Source of the DNA: Aureimonas flava
GTDB taxonomy: Bacteria; Pseudomonadota; Alphaproteobacteria; Rhizobiales; Rhizobiaceae
Assembly: GCF_003583935.1 (NCBI RefSeq)
Contig: NZ_QYRN01000005.1
Location: 248,001-312,000, forward strand
Length of the DNA stretch: 64,000 bases
Direction: 5' to 3'
How positions within the stretch are numbered: position 1 is the stretch's first letter; each line of letters starts with the position of its first letter. A model generated the notes under the pieces. That model was not told the DNA's origin and did no database searches. It was given only the letters and a program-made list of their open reading frames with translations. Positions 8,537 to 16,542 of the stretch are shown here, piece after piece. Both the position numbers and the translations under genes were made by a program.

Positions 8537-10348
8537 CTATTCGGCAGCGCCCCGCAGGGCCGCCTCCGCTGCGCCGAACTGGAGCCGCGCAAGGCGCGCA
8601 TAGGCACCGTCCGCCGCGATCAGGCTGGCATGGGTGCCTTCCTCGACGATCCGTCCGCCGTCCACCACCAGGATGCGGTCGGCCTTCAGGATGGTGGCGA
8701 GACGGTGGGCGATCACCAGCGTGGTGCGCCCGCGCATCAGCCCGTCCAGCGCGGTCTGGACCAGCCCCTCGCTCTCGGCGTCGAGCGCCGAGGTGGCCTC
8801 GTCCAGGAGCAGGATCGGCGCGTCGCGCAAGATGGCGCGGGCGATCGCCACGCGCTGGCGCTGGCCGCCCGACAGGGTGACGCCCCGCTCGCCGACCGTC
8901 GTGTCGAACCCGTCCGGCAGGTGGCGCACGAAGGGCGTGACCAGCGCCGCCTCGGCCGCCGCCTCGATCTGCGCGCGCGTGGCGTCCGGCCGCCCGAAGG
9001 CGATGTTGGAGGCGAGCGTGCCGGCGAAGATCGTGACGTCCTGCGGCACCAGCGCGATGCGCCGGCGCAGCGCATGGAGCGCGACGCGGCGGATGTCGAC
9101 GCCGTCCACCAGGATGCGACCGGCGGCCGGGTCGTAGAAGCGCTCCAGAAGCGCGAACACGGTGGACTTGCCCGCGCCCGACGCGCCGACGAGCGCCACC
9201 GTCTCGCCCGGACGGACCTCGAACGAGAGGCCCCGCAGCGTCGCGCGCCCGGGGCTCGTCGGATAGTGGAACGCGACGTCCTCGAAGCGCACCGCGCCGG
9301 TGGGAACAGCCGGAAGCGATACCGGGGAGGCGGGATCGGCGATCTCCGACCGGTCCTCCAGGAGTTCGGACAGGCGCTCCGTCGCGCCGGCCGCCGCGGT
9401 CAACTCGCCCCAGACCTCGGAAAGCTGGCCGAGGCTGGAAGCGGCGAACACGGCGTAGAGCAGGAACTGCCCGAGCGTGCCGGGCGTCATCGTTCCGCCG
9501 ATCACCTGTTGCGCGCCAACCCAGAGCACGGCGACGATCGAGGCCGTGACGAGGAAGATCGCGAAGGCCGTGAGCCCGGCGCGGGCGGAGACCGAGCGGC
9601 GCGCGGCCTCGAAGGCGTCCTCCACGGCGGCGTCGAAGCGCGCGCGCGCCTCGCCCTCGGCGGTGAAGGCCTGCACGGCACGCACCGAACCGATGGCCTC
9701 GCCGGCATAGGCGCCGGCGCCGGCCAGGACGTCCTGCGCGGCGCGCGAGCGAGCCCGCACGCTGCGCCCGAAGGCGACCAGCGGCAGGACGATCAGCGGG
9801 ATCGCGCCCAGGACGATGGCGGACAGGCCGGGGCTCGTCACCACCATCATCGCGGCGGCGCCCACGAACAGGATCGAGTTGCGCAGCGCCAGCGAGGCCG
9901 TGGCGCCCACGGCGGACTTGATCTGCGTCGTGTCGACGGTGAGGCGCGAGACGATCTCGCCCGAGAGGTTGCGGTCGTAGAAGGCGGGGGAAAGGGTCAG
10001 GACATGGGCGAACACGTCCCGCCGCAGCGCCGCCACGACGCGCTCGCCGATGGTGATGACGAAGTAGTAGCGGCCGGCGCTCGCCAGCGCGAGCACCAGG
10101 GCGAGCACCGCCAGCATGCCGAAATAGGAGTTCACGAAGGCCGTATCGGCCGAGGCGAAGCCGTGGTCCACAACGCGCCGCACGGCGAGCGGCAGGGACA
10201 GCGTGGTCACGGACGCGAGCGCCAGGAAGAACAGTGCCGCCGCCACGTGGCCCTTGTGGCGGACCATGTAGGGCCACAGGCGGGCCAGCGGCTTCAACGT
10301 GCGGCGGGGCGCCCCGCCGCCGGCCTTTTCGGCGGTTCCGTTTCGCAA
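8537..10348 (-). CDS. ABC exporter half-transporter (membrane domain fused to ATPase)
   Basis: 603 residues. The N-terminal membrane domain has about six helices (residues 35-310), and the ATPase domain carries Walker A GASGAGKS (388-395), the LSGGQRQR signature and Walker B ILLLDEATSALD. It belongs to the MsbA/LmrA-type exporters, which act as dimers in the inner membrane to export lipids or drugs. The substrate is not evident; the gene is separate from any lipopolysaccharide locus here. It is divergent from rpmE, and the 194 bp between them should hold both promoters. Confidence 0.92.
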   Translation of the reverse strand: MRNGTAEKAGGGAPRRTLKPLARLWPYMVRHKGHVAAALFFLALASVTTLSLPLAVRRVVDHGFASADTAFVNSYFGMLAVLALVLALASAGRYYFVITIGERVVAALRRDVFAHVLTLSPAFYDRNLSGEIVSRLTVDTTQIKSAVGATASLALRNSILFVGAAAMMVVTSPGLSAIVLGAIPLIVLPLVAFGRSVRARSRAAQDVLAGAGAYAGEAIGSVRAVQAFTAEGEARARFDAAVEDAFEAARRSVSARAGLTAFAIFLVTASIVAVLWVGAQQVIGGTMTPGTLGQFLLYAVFAASSLGQLSEVWGELTAAAGATERLSELLEDRSEIADPASPVSLPAVPTGAVRFEDVAFHYPTSPGRATLRGLSFEVRPGETVALVGASGAGKSTVFALLERFYDPAAGRILVDGVDIRRVALHALRRRIALVPQDVTIFAGTLASNIAFGRPDATRAQIEAAAEAALVTPFVRHLPDGFDTTVGERGVTLSGGQRQRVAIARAILRDAPILLLDEATSALDAESEGLVQTALDGLMRGRTTLVIAHRLATILKADRILVVDGGRIVEEGTHASLIAADGAYARLARLQFGAAEAALRGAAE

Positions 10349-10380
10349 ATCGGCTGCCCCTTGCGGCCGCCCGGCGGCCC

Positions 10381-10409
10381 TTGTGCGCTATCGGGGCCTG
10401 ATGTATAGG
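10381..10409 (+). promoter_or_regulatory. candidate sigma-70 promoter for rpmE
   Basis: TTGTGC (10381-10386) and TATAGG (10404-10409) with a 17-bp spacer, in the divergent interval upstream of rpmE. The leader would be about 125 nt. Seen by eye only. Confidence 0.4.
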
Positions 10410-10542
10410 CTCGCCCTTGAATTTGAAAGCGATCGCGCTCCTCATTCCGGTCCTTGGTCGAAATGTCCACCCGGCGCCCCTGCCGGCGGGCTGCTTCCAT
10501 GGCCCTCAGTGGGTGCGAGCGCGAAAGCCTGGGAAACGAGCG

Positions 10543-10764
10543 ATGAAGCAGAACATCCACCCCGACTACCACACGATCACCGTCGTGATGACCAACGGCA
10601 CCGAGTACCAGACGCGTTCGACCTGGGGCGCCGAGGGCGACAAGCTGAATCTCGACATCGACCCGATCAGCCACCCGGCCTGGACCGGCGGCAACCAGCA
10701 GATGCTGGATCGCGGCGGCCGCGTTTCGCGCTTCAAGAAGCGCTACGAGGGCCTCGGCATCTGA
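10543..10764 (+). CDS. rpmE: 50S ribosomal protein L31
   Basis: 73 residues starting [22 protein letters not shown] and ending [12 protein letters not shown], the typical L31 sequence. It contains no cysteines, so it is the zinc-independent C-minus form. The ATG at 10543 begins the conserved sequence; the longer upstream frame is not ribosomal. The gene is monocistronic, followed at once by a strong hairpin terminator. Confidence 0.95.
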   Translation: MKQNIHPDYHTITVVMTNGTEYQTRSTWGAEGDKLNLDIDPISHPAWTGGNQQMLDRGGRVSRFKKRYEGLGI

Positions 10765-10789
10765 TCGCCGACTTAGCGAGCGATCGGAG

Positions 10790-10813
10790 AACCCGGCTCC
10801 GGCCGGGTTTTTT
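10790..10813 (+). terminator. intrinsic terminator of rpmE
   Basis: Stem ACCCGGC / GCCGGGT (7 bp) with a 4-nt loop, followed directly by a run of T residues to 10813. A good Rho-independent terminator on the plus strand. Confidence 0.85.
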
Positions 10814-10837
10814 CGTTGCGCCGTCCCCGAACGGAAA

Positions 10838-10869
10838 AAGGGCGCGCGGGTGGAGGCCCGCGCGCCCTT
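10838..10869 (-). terminator. intrinsic terminator of rcdA (minus strand)
   Basis: A 13-bp inverted repeat AAGGGCGCGCGGG / CCCGCGCGCCCTT with a 6-nt loop. Read on the minus strand it is followed by a T-run (AAAAA on the plus strand at 10835-10839), 25 bp after the rcdA stop. It may act in both directions. Confidence 0.75.
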
Positions 10870-10894
10870 CTTTCGTGTCCGACATGCGGTGCCT

Positions 10895-11416
10895 CTACAC
10901 CGCGAAGGCGGTCCGCAGCAGGTGCATCTGCTCGCCCACCGGATTGGCGGAACCGTCGACCTGCGGGTCGCCGTAGATCTCGCGGTCGAGAAGCGCCACG
11001 CGGCGCTCCAGCATCACGGCGCGCTCCACGAGGTCGCGGAAGGCGAGGGGGAGTTCCTCGTAGAACGGCGAGTCCGCGCCGCCGCCGATGCCGTCCAGCC
11101 GGACCTTGACCTTCTCGGCCTCGACCTGCGCGCGGGACATGTCGCCCTGGTTGGCGGCCCGCTGGAGGAGGAGCCAAGAGGCGACCTGCATCAGGCGCGT
11201 GGTGAGGCGCATGGATTCGGCCGCGTAGAGCGTCGACGCCCCGCGCGAGATGGCGCGCGCGTCGCGCCGTCCGTCCCCGTCGAGATAGGCCGCGGTCTCG
11301 TCGACCAGGGTCATCCCCTCGTCGAAGATCGGTTGGAACGAGGACGAGAAGGCAAGCCGTTCCGCCAGCCTGACCGTTCGGGTGGGTTCGCCGTGATCGA
11401 GAACTGAATGTGTCAT
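10895..11416 (-). CDS. rcdA: RcdA-like regulator of CtrA degradation (DUF1465 family)
   Basis: 173 residues, mainly helical, of the DUF1465 family whose Caulobacter member RcdA is a ClpXP adaptor that links PopA to CtrA proteolysis at the start of replication. Visible family features are the AERLAFSSSFQPIFDEGM region near residue 18, AESMRLTTRLMQVASWLLLQRA in the centre and the variable C-terminal tail. The start at 11416 gives MTHSVLDHGEPTRT. Its upstream region has two GANTC sites (11440-11444 and 11495-11499), the CcrM methylation motif. The family assignment is good; the adaptor role in this organism is inferred. Confidence 0.82.
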   Translation of the reverse strand: MTHSVLDHGEPTRTVRLAERLAFSSSFQPIFDEGMTLVDETAAYLDGDGRRDARAISRGASTLYAAESMRLTTRLMQVASWLLLQRAANQGDMSRAQVEAEKVKVRLDGIGGGADSPFYEELPLAFRDLVERAVMLERRVALLDREIYGDPQVDGSANPVGEQMHLLRTAFAV

Positions 11417-11768
11417 GCGCGGAAAACCGACCTTGAAGCGAATCGTTGCAGGGGCGTCCCGCCGGCTCGGCGCGCCGCCGCCCTGTCGCTCCTAGAATCT
11501 ACGTCCCGGTCCCGATGCGCAAGCAGGCCCGGCCATTGTTGGTTAACGGCCGGAAAGCATGTCGAACCCCTGGCGCTGCGGCAAAAAGAGAGCCGCACGG
11601 GGCGGCTCTTGAGGTTCAACAGGGAGGTTCGACAACCGGCAAGGTCGCCATCCAAAGCAATCTGGACTGCCCCGACTATGCGCCGGAATGGTCAACGAGG
11701 GGTTAATCCGGGGAGGACATTTCGCCGGCTCGCGTTAAGTGGGAGCGACGTTGCAGGAGATGTGCCCG
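11417..11768. other. 352-bp divergent intergenic region, rcdA / quinone oxidoreductase
   Basis: No gene is supported here. It holds two GANTC sites (11440-11444 and 11495-11499), a GC hairpin CCGGCC/GGCCGG (11529-11553), and a second hairpin at 11590-11608 that is followed by a T-run when read on the minus strand. Short minus-strand frames overlap the region but show no recognisable protein. Both flanking promoters should lie here. Confidence 0.6.
11583..11608 (-). terminator. hairpin with T-run on the minus strand, upstream of rcdA
   Basis: Stem GAGCCGC (11590-11596) / GCGGCTC (11602-11608). On the minus strand the stem is followed by CTCTTTTTGC, the form of an intrinsic terminator. It stands 170 bp before the rcdA start and follows no known gene, so it could end a small RNA or act as an attenuator in the rcdA leader. 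Confidence 0.45.
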
Positions 11769-12776
11769 ATGACCCAGCCCGAAGAGATGACGATCATGGC
11801 CCTGGACGGTCACGGCGGACCGGAGGTCCTCGTCGAGCGCACCGCCGCGGTGCCCCGGCCGGGTGCGGGCGAGGTGCTGATCGCGGTGCACGCGGCGGGC
11901 GTGAACCGGCCCGACGTCCTCCAGCGCATGGGCGCCTATCCGCCCCCGCCGGGCGCGCCGGACTGGCCGGGGCTGGAGGTCGCCGGCACGGTGGCGGCGG
12001 TGGGGCCTGGCGTGTCGCGCTGGCGCGAGGGCGACCGGGTGATGGCGCTGCTCGCCGGCGGCGGCTACGCCGAATACGCGTTCGCCGACCAGGGCTCGGT
12101 GCTGAGCGTGCCGGCGGGGCTCGGCATGGTGGAGGCGGCCGCGATCCCCGAAACCTTCCTCACCGTCTGGCAGAACGTCTTCCAGCGCGGCGGGCTGCGG
12201 GCGGGCGAGACCTTGCTGGTGCACGGAGGCACAAGCGGCATCGGCACGGTGGCGATCCAACTCGCCCACGCCTTTGGCGCCCATGTCGCGACCACCGTGG
12301 GCAGCGCGGACAAGGCGGAGGCGGCGCGCCGGCTCGGAGCGGAGCTCGCGGTGAACTATCGCACCGAGGACTTCGTGGCGGCGCTCGGGGGGTGGCGCGA
12401 CGGGCGCGGCGTCGACCTGACGCTCGACATGATCGGCGGCGACTACCTGGCGCGCAACGTCGAGGTGGCGGCGGAGGACGGGCGCATCGTCCAGATCGCG
12501 CATCTGGGCGGGCGCCGGGCCGAGCTGGACCTCTTCGCGGTGATGCGCAAGCGCGTGGTGCTGACCGGCTCGACGCTGCGCGCGCGCGATGCGGCGTTCA
12601 AGGCGGCCCTGGCGGCCGAGCTGGAGGAGAGGGTCTGGCCGCTCGTCGCCGAGGGCCGCGTGAAACCGCTGATCGACGCGACCTTCGCGCTGACCGATGC
12701 GGCGCGCGCCCATGCGGCGATGGACGCCGACCACATCGGCAAGATCGTTCTGGTGACGCGCGCCGGCGCGCGGTGA
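11769..12776 (+). CDS. NAD(P)H-dependent quinone oxidoreductase (zeta-crystallin/PIG3 family MDR)
   Basis: 335 residues of the zinc-free medium-chain dehydrogenase/reductase superfamily. Motifs include AAGVNRPDVLQRMGAYPPPPG, GLEVAGTV and the cofactor loop HGGTSGIGTVAIQLA. Family members reduce quinones or enones with NADPH. I chose ATG 11769 because AGGAGA at 11755-11760 is eight bases upstream; GTG 11739 would place the Shine-Dalgarno inside the gene. A further ATG at 11787 is possible. It is monocistronic, with no neighbour hinting at a pathway. Confidence 0.88.
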   Translation: MTQPEEMTIMALDGHGGPEVLVERTAAVPRPGAGEVLIAVHAAGVNRPDVLQRMGAYPPPPGAPDWPGLEVAGTVAAVGPGVSRWREGDRVMALLAGGGYAEYAFADQGSVLSVPAGLGMVEAAAIPETFLTVWQNVFQRGGLRAGETLLVHGGTSGIGTVAIQLAHAFGAHVATTVGSADKAEAARRLGAELAVNYRTEDFVAALGGWRDGRGVDLTLDMIGGDYLARNVEVAAEDGRIVQIAHLGGRRAELDLFAVMRKRVVLTGSTLRARDAAFKAALAAELEERVWPLVAEGRVKPLIDATFALTDAARAHAAMDADHIGKIVLVTRAGAR

Positions 12777-12905
12777 GACGGGGCGGGGCACGCATCGTTC
12801 CTTGCGAACCGAGCCGCGCATGCCTATAGTCAGCGTCGATTTCCGGAATTCGTGGCATGACCACAGCCCGCCTGACCGGGGCGGGCCCACAGGAGACCTA
12901 TATCC

Positions 12906-13607
12906 ATGGCTCAGCAGCTTCTGATGCCCAAGGCCACGGCCGTCTGGCTCGTCGACAACACGTCCCTGTCCTTCGAACAGATCGCCGAGTTCTGCACGCT
13001 GCACCCGCTGGAGGTGAAGGCGATCGCGGACGGGGAGTCGGCGCAGGGCATCAAGGGCATGGATCCGATCATCACCGGCCAGCTCACGCGCGACGAGATC
13101 GTGCGCGCCGAGAAGGACGAGAAGCATCGCCTGAAGCTCGCTCCGCCCAAGGTCCGCGTGCCCGAGGCCAAGCGCAAGGGGCCGCGCTACACGCCAGTGT
13201 CCAAGCGTCAGGACCGCCCGAACGCGATCCTCTGGCTGGTGCGCAACCATCCCGAGCTCAAGGATCCGGCGATCTCGCGCCTCGTGGGCACGACCAAGCA
13301 CACGATCGAGCAGATCCGCGAGCGCACCCACTGGAACTCGGCCAACCTCCAGCCGATGGACCCAGTGACGCTCGGCCTGTGCTCGCAGATCGACCTCGAC
13401 CTCGAGGTCGAGAAGGCCTCGCGCGGCATGCCGCGCCCGGAGGAGGTGGCCGAGGAGGAGCGCCTGCTCTCGGCGGCCCAGACCCAGAACTACCGCGCCG
13501 CACCGCGCGAGGACGACGAGCTCGACGCCGCCGCCGTGTTCGCCAAGCTCACCTCCATGCGCCGCACCGAGCCGGAGGAGAACGAGGAGGAGGACGAGCT
13601 GCGCTGA
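12906..13607 (+). CDS. trcR: TrcR-like cell-cycle transcriptional regulator (DUF1013)
   Basis: 233 residues of the DUF1013 family, named TrcR from alphaproteobacterial cell-cycle work. An N-terminal segment LPKATAVWLVDNTSLSFEQIA-like (residues 6-27) and a central VRNHPELKDPAISRLVGTTKHTI segment resemble helix-turn-helix units. The C-terminus is acidic (EEENEEEDELR). The protein is almost universal in alphaproteobacteria; its targets are not well defined. The start follows a GGAGA-containing leader. A bidirectional hairpin terminator follows. Confidence 0.85.
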   Translation: MAQQLLMPKATAVWLVDNTSLSFEQIAEFCTLHPLEVKAIADGESAQGIKGMDPIITGQLTRDEIVRAEKDEKHRLKLAPPKVRVPEAKRKGPRYTPVSKRQDRPNAILWLVRNHPELKDPAISRLVGTTKHTIEQIRERTHWNSANLQPMDPVTLGLCSQIDLDLEVEKASRGMPRPEEVAEEERLLSAAQTQNYRAAPREDDELDAAAVFAKLTSMRRTEPEENEEEDELR

Positions 13608-13635
13608 GCGGCCGCCTCCACCGCGACCCCACGAG

Positions 13636-13659
13636 AAGGGCGGCCCTCGGGCCGCCCTT
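13636..13659. terminator. bidirectional hairpin between trcR and the SDR gene
   Basis: Perfect 10-bp stem AAGGGCGGCC / GGCCGCCCTT with a CTCG loop, placed between two convergent stop codons. It is flanked by A/T-poor sequence, with only a short T-run on either strand. Confidence 0.65.
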
Positions 13660-13665
13660 TCGCGT

Positions 13666-14481
13666 TCAGCCGTTGCCGCGGAAGCCGGGATAGAGCGCCA
13701 TGCCGCCGTCCACGAACAGGGTCTGCCCGACGATGTAGTCCGAGGCGTCGGAGGCCAGGAACGCCACGACGCGGCCGACGTCCTCCGGATCGCCCACCCG
13801 CCCATGCGGGATCAGCGCCAGCATCGCCTCCCGTCCGCCTTCCTTCTCGCGTTCGCTGCGGTTGATGTCGGTGGCGATGGCGCCGGGCGCGACGGCATTG
13901 ACGCGGATGCCCTCGGCGGCGACCTCCTGCGCGACGGATTCCATCAGCAGCTTCAGCCCGCCCTTCGACGCCGCGTAGTTGACGTGGAAGGCCCAGGGAA
14001 TGCGCTGGTGCACGGAGGAATCGAAGATCAGCTTGCCCAGCGCGCGGCTGACCTCCGGCCGCCTTCCCTTGGTGCGGAACCGGCGCACCGCCTCGCGCGC
14101 CATCAGGAAGCCGCCGGTGAGATTGGTGCGGATCACCGTTTCCCAGTCCTCGAGGCTCATGTCGGCGAGCGCGGCGTCCCGCTGGAGCCCGGCGTTGGAG
14201 ACGGCGATATCGACCGGCGCGAGCCGCTCCTGCGCCTCGTCGAACAGGCGCGCGACGTCCGCCTCGGCGCCGACGTCTCCCTGCACGGCGATCGCGCGCC
14301 GGCCGAGATCCCGGATCATGGCCACGGTCTCCTCCGCGCCCTCGCGCGAGCCGTGATAGTTGACCGCGACGTCGGCGCCCGCGCGCGCCAGCTCCACCGC
14401 GCAGGCCCGGCCGATGCCGGCCGAGGCGCCGGTGACCACGGCCACCTGGCCCGCGAGGGAGTGGAGGTCAGAAGATGCCAT
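13666..14481 (-). CDS. SDR-family oxidoreductase (glucose 1-dehydrogenase-like)
   Basis: 271 residues of a classical short-chain dehydrogenase. The cofactor motif TGASAGIG is at 17-24, NAG at 96-98, and the catalytic Tyr169-x3-Lys173 in NYAASK with Ser155/156. The insertion and QRIPWAFHVNYAASKGG region resemble glucose 1-dehydrogenases. The start overlaps the end of the glycoside hydrolase gene by 14 bp, so the two are one unit: the hydrolase could release glucose that this enzyme then oxidises. Substrate is inferred, not shown. Confidence 0.88.
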   Translation of the reverse strand: MASSDLHSLAGQVAVVTGASAGIGRACAVELARAGADVAVNYHGSREGAEETVAMIRDLGRRAIAVQGDVGAEADVARLFDEAQERLAPVDIAVSNAGLQRDAALADMSLEDWETVIRTNLTGGFLMAREAVRRFRTKGRRPEVSRALGKLIFDSSVHQRIPWAFHVNYAASKGGLKLLMESVAQEVAAEGIRVNAVAPGAIATDINRSEREKEGGREAMLALIPHGRVGDPEDVGRVVAFLASDASDYIVGQTLFVDGGMALYPGFRGNG

Positions 14482-16336
14482 CGGGGTCCTCGATCATCTG
14501 GAAGCCGGCATGGTGCGGATCGGACCCGTCGCCGCGCAGCGCCCGGTCGAGCCAGATGGCGGCCGAGATCAGCGACAGGTGGGTGAGACCCTGCGGGAAA
14601 TTGCCGAGATGCTGCCCGTCGGTGGACAGCTCCTCGGCGTAGAGGCCGAGATGGTTGGCGTATGCGTGCAGCTTCTCGAACAGGAGGCGGGCCTCCGCGA
14701 CGAAGCCCGTTCGCGCCAGCGCCTCGACGTACCAGAACGAGCAGATGGTGAAGAAGCCTTCCTCGCCCTCCAGCCCGTCGTGGTTCGACGGGCCGTTGAT
14801 GTAGCGGCGCACGAGGCAGTCATGGACCAGGGTCTCGCGCACCGCCTTGAGCGTCGAGATCCACATCGGGTCGCGCGGGTTGATGAAGCGCACGAGCGGC
14901 ATCAGCAGCACCACGGCGTCCAGCGTGTCGCCGCCCTTGAACTGGGTGAAGGCGCCGATCTCGGGGTTCCAGAACTCCTCCACGATGGTGCGCTGGATCC
15001 GGTCGCGCTGCTCGTGCCAGAGCGCGAGGTCGGCCGGCATGGACTCGCGCACGGCGATGCGGATCGCCCGGTCGATCGCCACCCAGCACATCAGGCGCGA
15101 CGACAGATACTCCTTGTCCTCCCCGCGGCTCTCCCAGATGCCCCGATCGGGCAGGTGCCAGTTGCCGCAGAGCCAGTCGATCAGGCCGGTGAGCTTGGCC
15201 CAGACACTGTAGCTCGGCTTTCCGCGCGCCCGCGTCGCGATGTAGACCGCGTCCATGAACTCGCCGTAGATGTCCATCTGGCGCTGGTCGAAGGCGCCGT
15301 TGCCGACGCGCACCGGCTTCGACCCGCCGTAGCCGGCAAGGTTCGGCAGCTCGGTCTCGGCGAGTTCGCCCCGTCCGTCCATCCCGTACATGATCTGCAG
15401 CCCGGACCGCTCGCCGTCGCTCTCGGCCACCCGCTCCATCAGGAAATGGATGAAGGCCTCGGCCTCGTCGAAGTAGTTGAGGCGCGACAGGGCGTAGAGG
15501 GTGAAGGCGGAATCGCGCACCCAGCAGAAGCGGTAGTCCCAGTTGCGCTCGCCGCCCACCACCTCCGGCAGGCCGAAGGTCGCGGCCGCCGCGATCGAGC
15601 CGTGGCGGGCCGAGGTCAGGAGCTTCAGCGTCAGCGCCGAGCGCACCACCAGCTCGCGCCAGAAGGTCGGATAGCGCCCGCGCGAAACCCAGTCGTGCCA
15701 GTAGGCGCGGGTGTCGCGGAACGAGGCGCGCACATAGGCGTCGTCCGCGGCGGACCATCCCTCGCGGGCCGGGCACAGCACCGCGAAGGCGGTCTCGCCC
15801 TCCGCGAGCGTCACCTCGCCGGTCACCGCGCCGCCCTCGACGCGCAGCGGCACCGAGGTGTGGAGGAGGATCGTCTCGCGCCCGCCGTCGCCGCGCGTCC
15901 ATTCGATGCGCGCGCCGTCCGGCGTCGGGGTGAGGTCCGGAACGACGGCGGCGTATTCGGGGCGCGGCTCGAGGCGCAGCGCGAAGGCGACCGGTCCCAT
16001 GATCGCCTTGGCGCGGCGCACGATGCGCCCCGATCCGTCGAGCGGCATGAAGTCGGACACTTCGCCGATGCCGTCCTCGCCCAGGAAGCGCGTCAGGAGG
16101 ATGTTGGTGTCGGGCAGGTAGATCTGGCGCCGGCCCATGCCCTCGGCCGTCGCCCAGAGCCGGAACTCGCCGCCCCGTTCGGGATCCAGCAGCGAGGCGA
16201 ACAGCGTCGGCGAATCGATGTTCGGGTGACACAGGAAATCGATGCGCCCGTCGGGTGTCACCAGGGCGAGCGTGTTCAGGTCGCCGATCACGCCGTGCTG
16301 ACCGATCGGGTTGGGAATGCGGGGAGACGACGGCAT
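14468..16336 (-). CDS. glycoside hydrolase family 15 protein (glucoamylase/trehalase type)
   Basis: 622 residues, the usual length for bacterial GH15 enzymes. An N-terminal beta domain (IGDLNTLALVTPDGRIDFLC) is followed by an (alpha/alpha)6 barrel with GGERNWDYRFCWVRDS, GIWESRG (candidate general acid Glu) and GEEGFFTICSFW (candidate base Glu). Family members cleave alpha-glucans or trehalose to glucose; there is no signal peptide, so a cytoplasmic substrate such as trehalose or glycogen fragments is likely. I chose ATG 16336 because the family sequence starts there; a GTG 18 bp upstream is possible, and no strong ribosome-binding site marks either. Confidence 0.9.
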   Translation of the reverse strand: MPSSPRIPNPIGQHGVIGDLNTLALVTPDGRIDFLCHPNIDSPTLFASLLDPERGGEFRLWATAEGMGRRQIYLPDTNILLTRFLGEDGIGEVSDFMPLDGSGRIVRRAKAIMGPVAFALRLEPRPEYAAVVPDLTPTPDGARIEWTRGDGGRETILLHTSVPLRVEGGAVTGEVTLAEGETAFAVLCPAREGWSAADDAYVRASFRDTRAYWHDWVSRGRYPTFWRELVVRSALTLKLLTSARHGSIAAAATFGLPEVVGGERNWDYRFCWVRDSAFTLYALSRLNYFDEAEAFIHFLMERVAESDGERSGLQIMYGMDGRGELAETELPNLAGYGGSKPVRVGNGAFDQRQMDIYGEFMDAVYIATRARGKPSYSVWAKLTGLIDWLCGNWHLPDRGIWESRGEDKEYLSSRLMCWVAIDRAIRIAVRESMPADLALWHEQRDRIQRTIVEEFWNPEIGAFTQFKGGDTLDAVVLLMPLVRFINPRDPMWISTLKAVRETLVHDCLVRRYINGPSNHDGLEGEEGFFTICSFWYVEALARTGFVAEARLLFEKLHAYANHLGLYAEELSTDGQHLGNFPQGLTHLSLISAAIWLDRALRGDGSDPHHAGFQMIEDPDGIF

Positions 16337-16542
16337 CGGGCGGACTTCGATCACTAACCTGTGGTTCGTGGAAACAAGGTCGGGCGCCCGCGCGGAAAGG
16401 AAAGGTCGCCGGGCGTCGGCGCGACCTCGGCCGGCCACGCGCATTCCAGCGCCCGATTGCTCCATTCCGCCGCATTCGCTATCCAGATGCGGATGTCGAG
16501 GCGCCGGCGCGGCGGCGTCGCCTCGATCGGCCTGGAGATGTC

